Made by a program: the position numbers and the translations under genes. From Allobrachymonas sp. (lineage in GTDB: Bacteria > Pseudomonadota > Gammaproteobacteria > Burkholderiales > Burkholderiaceae_C), in NCBI GenBank assembly GCA_018054915.1, contig JAGPIR010000052.1, positions 1 through 7,715 of the forward strand: a DNA stretch of 7,715 nt, given 5' to 3'. The notes beneath the pieces are model-generated. The model was given only the letters and a program-made list of their open reading frames with translations, did not search any database and was not told the origin of the DNA. Positions 4,558 to 7,715 of this stretch are shown piece after piece (within the stretch, counting starts at the first letter, position 1; each line of letters begins with the position of its first letter).

Positions 4558-7101
4558 ATGGCGGGTGGATATCAAGGGCTTTCCAGTGCTGAAGTCCGGC
4601 GGTTGCAGCAGCGGTTTGGCCGCAATGAGCTGGCCTTTAAAAAGAAGGAAACCCTGCTGCACAAGATATTCCATATCGTGCAGGAGCCCATGTTCTTGCT
4701 TCTGCTGGCCGCCGCCGCCATCTACTTCATCCTGGGCGAGCCCAAAGATGGCGCCATCATGCTGATATTTGTCATTGGCGTGATTGGCATTGAAGTCGTT
4801 CAGGAATGGAAAACAGACCGGACGCTGAATGCGCTGAAAGACCTGTCGGCGCCGCATATCACGGTGATTCGTGATGGAAAAGAACAGCTTATCGCCAGCA
4901 CCGAACTGGTTCCGGGCGATCTGATGCTGATTCACGAGGGCGTGAAGATACCGGCCGACGGCCACGTGCAGGAGCAGAGCGGTTTGTGTGTGGACGAATC
5001 CACCCTCACCGGCGAAGCCGAAGGCGCATGGAAAGTGGCGCGGGGTTCGGCGGAACAGTCCCCTGCCGGCTATTGGCGCAAGGATTATTGCTATGCCGGC
5101 ACGCTGGCCGTTCAAGGGCAGGGAATCATCCTGGTTGACAAGATTGGCGCGGCAACCGAACGCGGCAAGATCGGCAAGGCCCTGCATGAAGCGCCGCAGG
5201 AGCCCACGCCGCTGCAAAAGCAGACGGGCAAGCTGATCAAGACCAGCGCCCTGATTGCCGGGCTGCTGTTTGTGCTGGTCATCATTCTGACCTGGTTTAA
5301 CCTTGGCGGGCGCCCCTTCCAGGAACGCATTACGCAAAGCATCCTTTCGGGAATCACGCTGGCCATGGCCATGATCCCCGAAGAATTTCCCGTCATTTTG
5401 ACCATTTTCCTTTCGATGGGCGCCTGGCGGCTTGCCAAGAAGCATTCTCTGGTCCGGCGGCTGCCCAGCGTGGAAACACTGGGCGCCATCTCGGTGCTAT
5501 GCACCGACAAGACCGGAACCATCACCCTCAACCAGATGACCGTGCACGATGTCTGGGCGTACCGCGGCAACAGCCGGGACGTGGTTGAAACCATGGGGCT
5601 GGCCTGTGAAACCTTCACCCACGACCCCATGGAAAAGGCGATGCTGGCGTATGCTGCGGCCCATGGGTTTGCGCCCGAGCACCTGTTCAGTGGCGAACTG
5701 CTGGTCAAATACCCGTTCAGCACGCAACTGAAAATGATGGGGCAAGTCTGGCAGCGGCCAACGGGCATTGTGCTTGCCGCCAAGGGCAGCGCCGAAAGCA
5801 TTTTTCCGCTTTGCAACCTGACCGAAGCCGAGCGGGAACACGCCGAGAAGGAAGTGGTTGCAATGGCGGCGGGCGGGTTGCGCGTCATCGCCATTGCCAC
5901 GGCCCGTTACGCCGTGCACGAAGAGATTCCAGAAAAACTGACCGATTGTTCGCTCACACTGCTGGGACTGGTGGGGCTGGCCGATCCGCCGCGCGAAAAC
6001 GTGAAAAGGGACATCGAGCGGTGCCGGACGGCGGGCATTCGCGTCGTGATGATCACCGGAGATAACGGCGTCACCGCAGCCTCCATCGCCCAGAAAGTGG
6101 GGCTGCCCCACGATGGCACCCTCATCACGGGCGAAATGCTCGACCGCATGAGTGACGCGCAACTGCGGGAGAAGGTCGAAACCGTATCGATTTTTTCGCG
6201 CGTGGTGCCCGAGCACAAAATGCGGATCGTCAAGGCGTTCCGGGAAAATGGCGCCGTGGTGGCCATGACTGGCGATGGCGTCAACGACGCCCCCGCGCTC
6301 AAATACGCCGATATTGGCATCGCCATGGGCCAGCGCGGCAGCGAAGTGGCCCGCGAGGCGGCCGACCTGATCCTGATGGATGACAACTTCACCACCATCG
6401 TGGAAACCATCAGCGATGGAAGGCGGCTGTACGACAACATCCGCAAGGCCATTGGCTACGTTTTTGTCATCCACATTCCCATCGCCCTGACGGCCTTGCT
6501 GGGGCCCTTTCTGGGCATTGCGCCGGTGGCCTTGCTGCTGCTGCCGCCCCACGTCATGCTGCTGGAGCTGCTGATCGACCCCACATGCTCGGTCGTGCTG
6601 GAGCGCCTGCCAGCCGAAAAAGACATCATGCAGCGGCCGCCGCGCGCACCGCAGGAAAAAATCCTCAGCCGCGGCGTATTGGCAAAAAGCGTGTTGCAGG
6701 GGCTGGCGGTCTTTGCCGTTGCCTTTGGCACCTACCACTGGTTCCTGGCCGGTGCGGTGGAAAATGCGCCGCTGGCCCGATCCATGGGCCTGCTGATCAT
6801 GATGGTGGCCAACCTGTTTCTGGTGCAGGTCAACAGCTCCGACCACGATTGTTTCGTGCACTCCCTGGCGCGCATGGCGGGCGACAAAGTAATGTGGCTG
6901 ATCCATATCGGCACAGCCCTGATGCTGGCGATTATTTTTTATACCCCGCTGGCATCCTGGCTGAAGCTGGCCACGCCCTCGCCTGGCAACCTTGCATGGG
7001 GCGTGCTGCTGGCGGCTGCCTCGGTTTTCTGGTTCGAAGGGGTGAAGTTCTTCAAAAGATGGGCCAACAAAAAAAGGGCCTTGCCCGTCACAGAAAAGTA
7101 A
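4558..7101 (+). CDS. P-type cation-transporting ATPase (P2-like, PEEFP type)
   Basis: This 847-residue inner-membrane pump uses ATP to move a cation. The order is that of P2 ATPases: an N-terminal domain (GLSSAEVRRLQQRFGRNEL), membrane helices M1-M2 (about 45-60 and 66-82), the actuator loop with TGE (151-153), M3-M4 (about 226-290), the phosphorylation site DKTGT with Asp317, a nucleotide-binding domain with KGSAES (from Lys409), the hinge TGDGVNDAP (571-579), and M5-M10. M4 carries PEEFP (274-278) where SERCA-like Ca pumps have PEGLP. In M5 my alignment by eye puts His639 (VIHIPI) at the SERCA Asn768 site and Ile at the Glu771 site. In M6, Glu670 and Asp674 (ELLID) match Asn796 and Asp800. 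All catalytic residues are intact, so it should be active. The transported ion is uncertain and calling it a calcium pump would be unsafe. There is no N-terminal heavy-metal domain and no CPC motif. Confidence 0.93.
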   Translation: MAGGYQGLSSAEVRRLQQRFGRNELAFKKKETLLHKIFHIVQEPMFLLLLAAAAIYFILGEPKDGAIMLIFVIGVIGIEVVQEWKTDRTLNALKDLSAPHITVIRDGKEQLIASTELVPGDLMLIHEGVKIPADGHVQEQSGLCVDESTLTGEAEGAWKVARGSAEQSPAGYWRKDYCYAGTLAVQGQGIILVDKIGAATERGKIGKALHEAPQEPTPLQKQTGKLIKTSALIAGLLFVLVIILTWFNLGGRPFQERITQSILSGITLAMAMIPEEFPVILTIFLSMGAWRLAKKHSLVRRLPSVETLGAISVLCTDKTGTITLNQMTVHDVWAYRGNSRDVVETMGLACETFTHDPMEKAMLAYAAAHGFAPEHLFSGELLVKYPFSTQLKMMGQVWQRPTGIVLAAKGSAESIFPLCNLTEAEREHAEKEVVAMAAGGLRVIAIATARYAVHEEIPEKLTDCSLTLLGLVGLADPPRENVKRDIERCRTAGIRVVMITGDNGVTAASIAQKVGLPHDGTLITGEMLDRMSDAQLREKVETVSIFSRVVPEHKMRIVKAFRENGAVVAMTGDGVNDAPALKYADIGIAMGQRGSEVAREAADLILMDDNFTTIVETISDGRRLYDNIRKAIGYVFVIHIPIALTALLGPFLGIAPVALLLLPPHVMLLELLIDPTCSVVLERLPAEKDIMQRPPRAPQEKILSRGVLAKSVLQGLAVFAVAFGTYHWFLAGAVENAPLARSMGLLIMMVANLFLVQVNSSDHDCFVHSLARMAGDKVMWLIHIGTALMLAIIFYTPLASWLKLATPSPGNLAWGVLLAAASVFWFEGVKFFKRWANKKRALPVTEK

Positions 7102-7618
7102 AAAAGCCGTCGGCAAAAAACACCAGGCCGGTTAACCCGAAAGGCAAGGACGACCACCAGATCTTTTGGATCTTCAACAATCCCGCCACAGAGTTGAGCA
7201 AAATGGCCACCTGCAAAAACATCACGGCCAGACTGAAAGGCCGGTTGTGGCGCAGGGCATCGTCCCGCTGGCGCTCCAAAGCCCGTGCCTGGGCCTCGAT
7301 CTCCTTCATCTCCTGCGCATAGCGGGCGACCTGCGCGTTGTATTCGTCGATTTTTTGGGTGATTGCTGTCTTTGCCGGGTTATTGGCCGTTAATGACAGA
7401 GCCTGCAGCCGCAGCGAATCGGCCTGCAACTCGTGCAGGTTTTGTTTGGTGCTTTTGGCCTGAAAGTACGCCCACTGGTTGGAGGCCAGGGTCTGGTTGA
7501 TGACGCTCTGGCCGGAGTAGGAGCCTCCCTTGAACGTGGAAAGCGTGGCGCAAACGGCCAGCACGACGGTCGCCAGCGCCATGTGGTTCAGCCAGGGTTC
7601 TTTGGGTTGGTCAGCCAT
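7088..7618 (-). CDS. DUF4337 family inner-membrane protein
   Basis: This is a 176-residue protein on the minus strand. It has a short cytosolic start (MADQPKEPWLN), a first membrane helix (about 12-29), then the SGQ and SNQWAYFQAKSTKQNL region (36-61) that is the hallmark I associate with DUF4337. A helical, charged, probably coiled-coil section follows (about 78-125), then two C-terminal membrane helices ending FFADGFFTFL. No enzymatic motif is visible and the family has no established function that I know of. The start at 7618 is chosen because the family motif and first helix follow at the usual distance. It has no clear Shine-Dalgarno, and the frame stays open upstream to ATG at 7714, so the start is less sure than the rest. 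Its TGA (7090-7088) lies inside the end of the ATPase gene, giving a tail-to-tail overlap of 14 bases. Confidence 0.8.
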   Translation of the reverse strand: MADQPKEPWLNHMALATVVLAVCATLSTFKGGSYSGQSVINQTLASNQWAYFQAKSTKQNLHELQADSLRLQALSLTANNPAKTAITQKIDEYNAQVARYAQEMKEIEAQARALERQRDDALRHNRPFSLAVMFLQVAILLNSVAGLLKIQKIWWSSLPFGLTGLVFFADGFFTFL

Positions 7619-7715
7619 GATCGTTGGGTTTTTGGGGAATAAGCCAGCGGTATTTTCAGGCCAATCCCGCCACGCGGAAAGCGTGCCGCGACAAATTTCA
7701 GCCCAGCAAGCCATT
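7619..7715 (-). other. upstream region of the DUF4337 gene, no clear signal
   Basis: These 97 bases up to the window edge should hold the DUF4337 promoter and ribosome site. I see no confident -35/-10 pair and no good Shine-Dalgarno before 7618. The minus-strand frame is open throughout, so an N-terminal extension from ATG 7714 or from further upstream cannot be excluded. The predicted extra residues are unlike a membrane-protein start. Confidence 0.3.

Noticed and set aside
4540..5445. Minus-strand open frame of 301 codons opposite the 5' part of the ATPase gene
   Set aside because: Same reasoning: no motif, His/Gln/Gly-rich composition and complete overlap with a certain gene.
5497..7116. 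Minus-strand open frame of 539 codons opposite the ATPase gene
   Set aside because: Its translation is low-complexity His/Gly/Gln-rich sequence with no motif, while the plus strand carries a complete P-type ATPase.

Overview
The window reads as chromosomal DNA from a GC-rich Gram-negative proteobacterium. A betaproteobacterium of the Burkholderiales (Comamonadaceae-like) is the best guess. This rests on strong G/C preference at third codon positions, the style of the PBP5-type carboxypeptidase, the OmpA-type lipoprotein with an Ala/Pro-rich linker, and a DUF4337 protein. The taxonomy is inferred from protein style, not from a marker gene. I see no rRNA, tRNA, CRISPR array, insertion sequence or phage gene.

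Layout, left to right. 1-483 (+) is the 3' part of an alpha/beta hydrolase cut by the window edge. A strong bulged hairpin (492-526) fills the short gap to a D-alanyl-D-alanine carboxypeptidase (532-1833, +). Next comes a 374-base stretch without an intact gene. It holds what looks like the 3' tail of a lost gene (1817-1987), a nested stem-loop directly after that tail's stop, a 12-bp palindrome, and a foldable leader (2106-2160). 2208-2972 (+) encodes a secreted cysteine-rich protein of unknown function with a tandem C-x3-GGTW repeat. 3043-4440 (+) encodes an outer-membrane lipoprotein with two copies of an unrecognised beta-rich domain and a C-terminal OmpA peptidoglycan-binding domain. 4558-7101 (+) encodes a P2-like P-type cation ATPase of the PEEFP type. 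7088-7618 (-) encodes a DUF4337 membrane protein that converges on the ATPase gene and overlaps it by 14 bases.

The first four intact genes on the + strand lean towards the cell envelope: peptidoglycan trimming (DacC/DacA type), a periplasmic or secreted disulfide-rich protein, and a lipoprotein that should tie the outer membrane to peptidoglycan. The ATPase and the DUF4337 protein are inner-membrane proteins. Gaps of 48 to 374 bases argue against one tight operon. The most novel-looking items are the duplicated cystine-containing domain in front of the OmpA domain, the Cys-rich GGTW-repeat protein beside it, the altered ion-site residues of the ATPase, and the orphan coding tail after dacC. 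I found no convincing defence system or other new multi-gene system.
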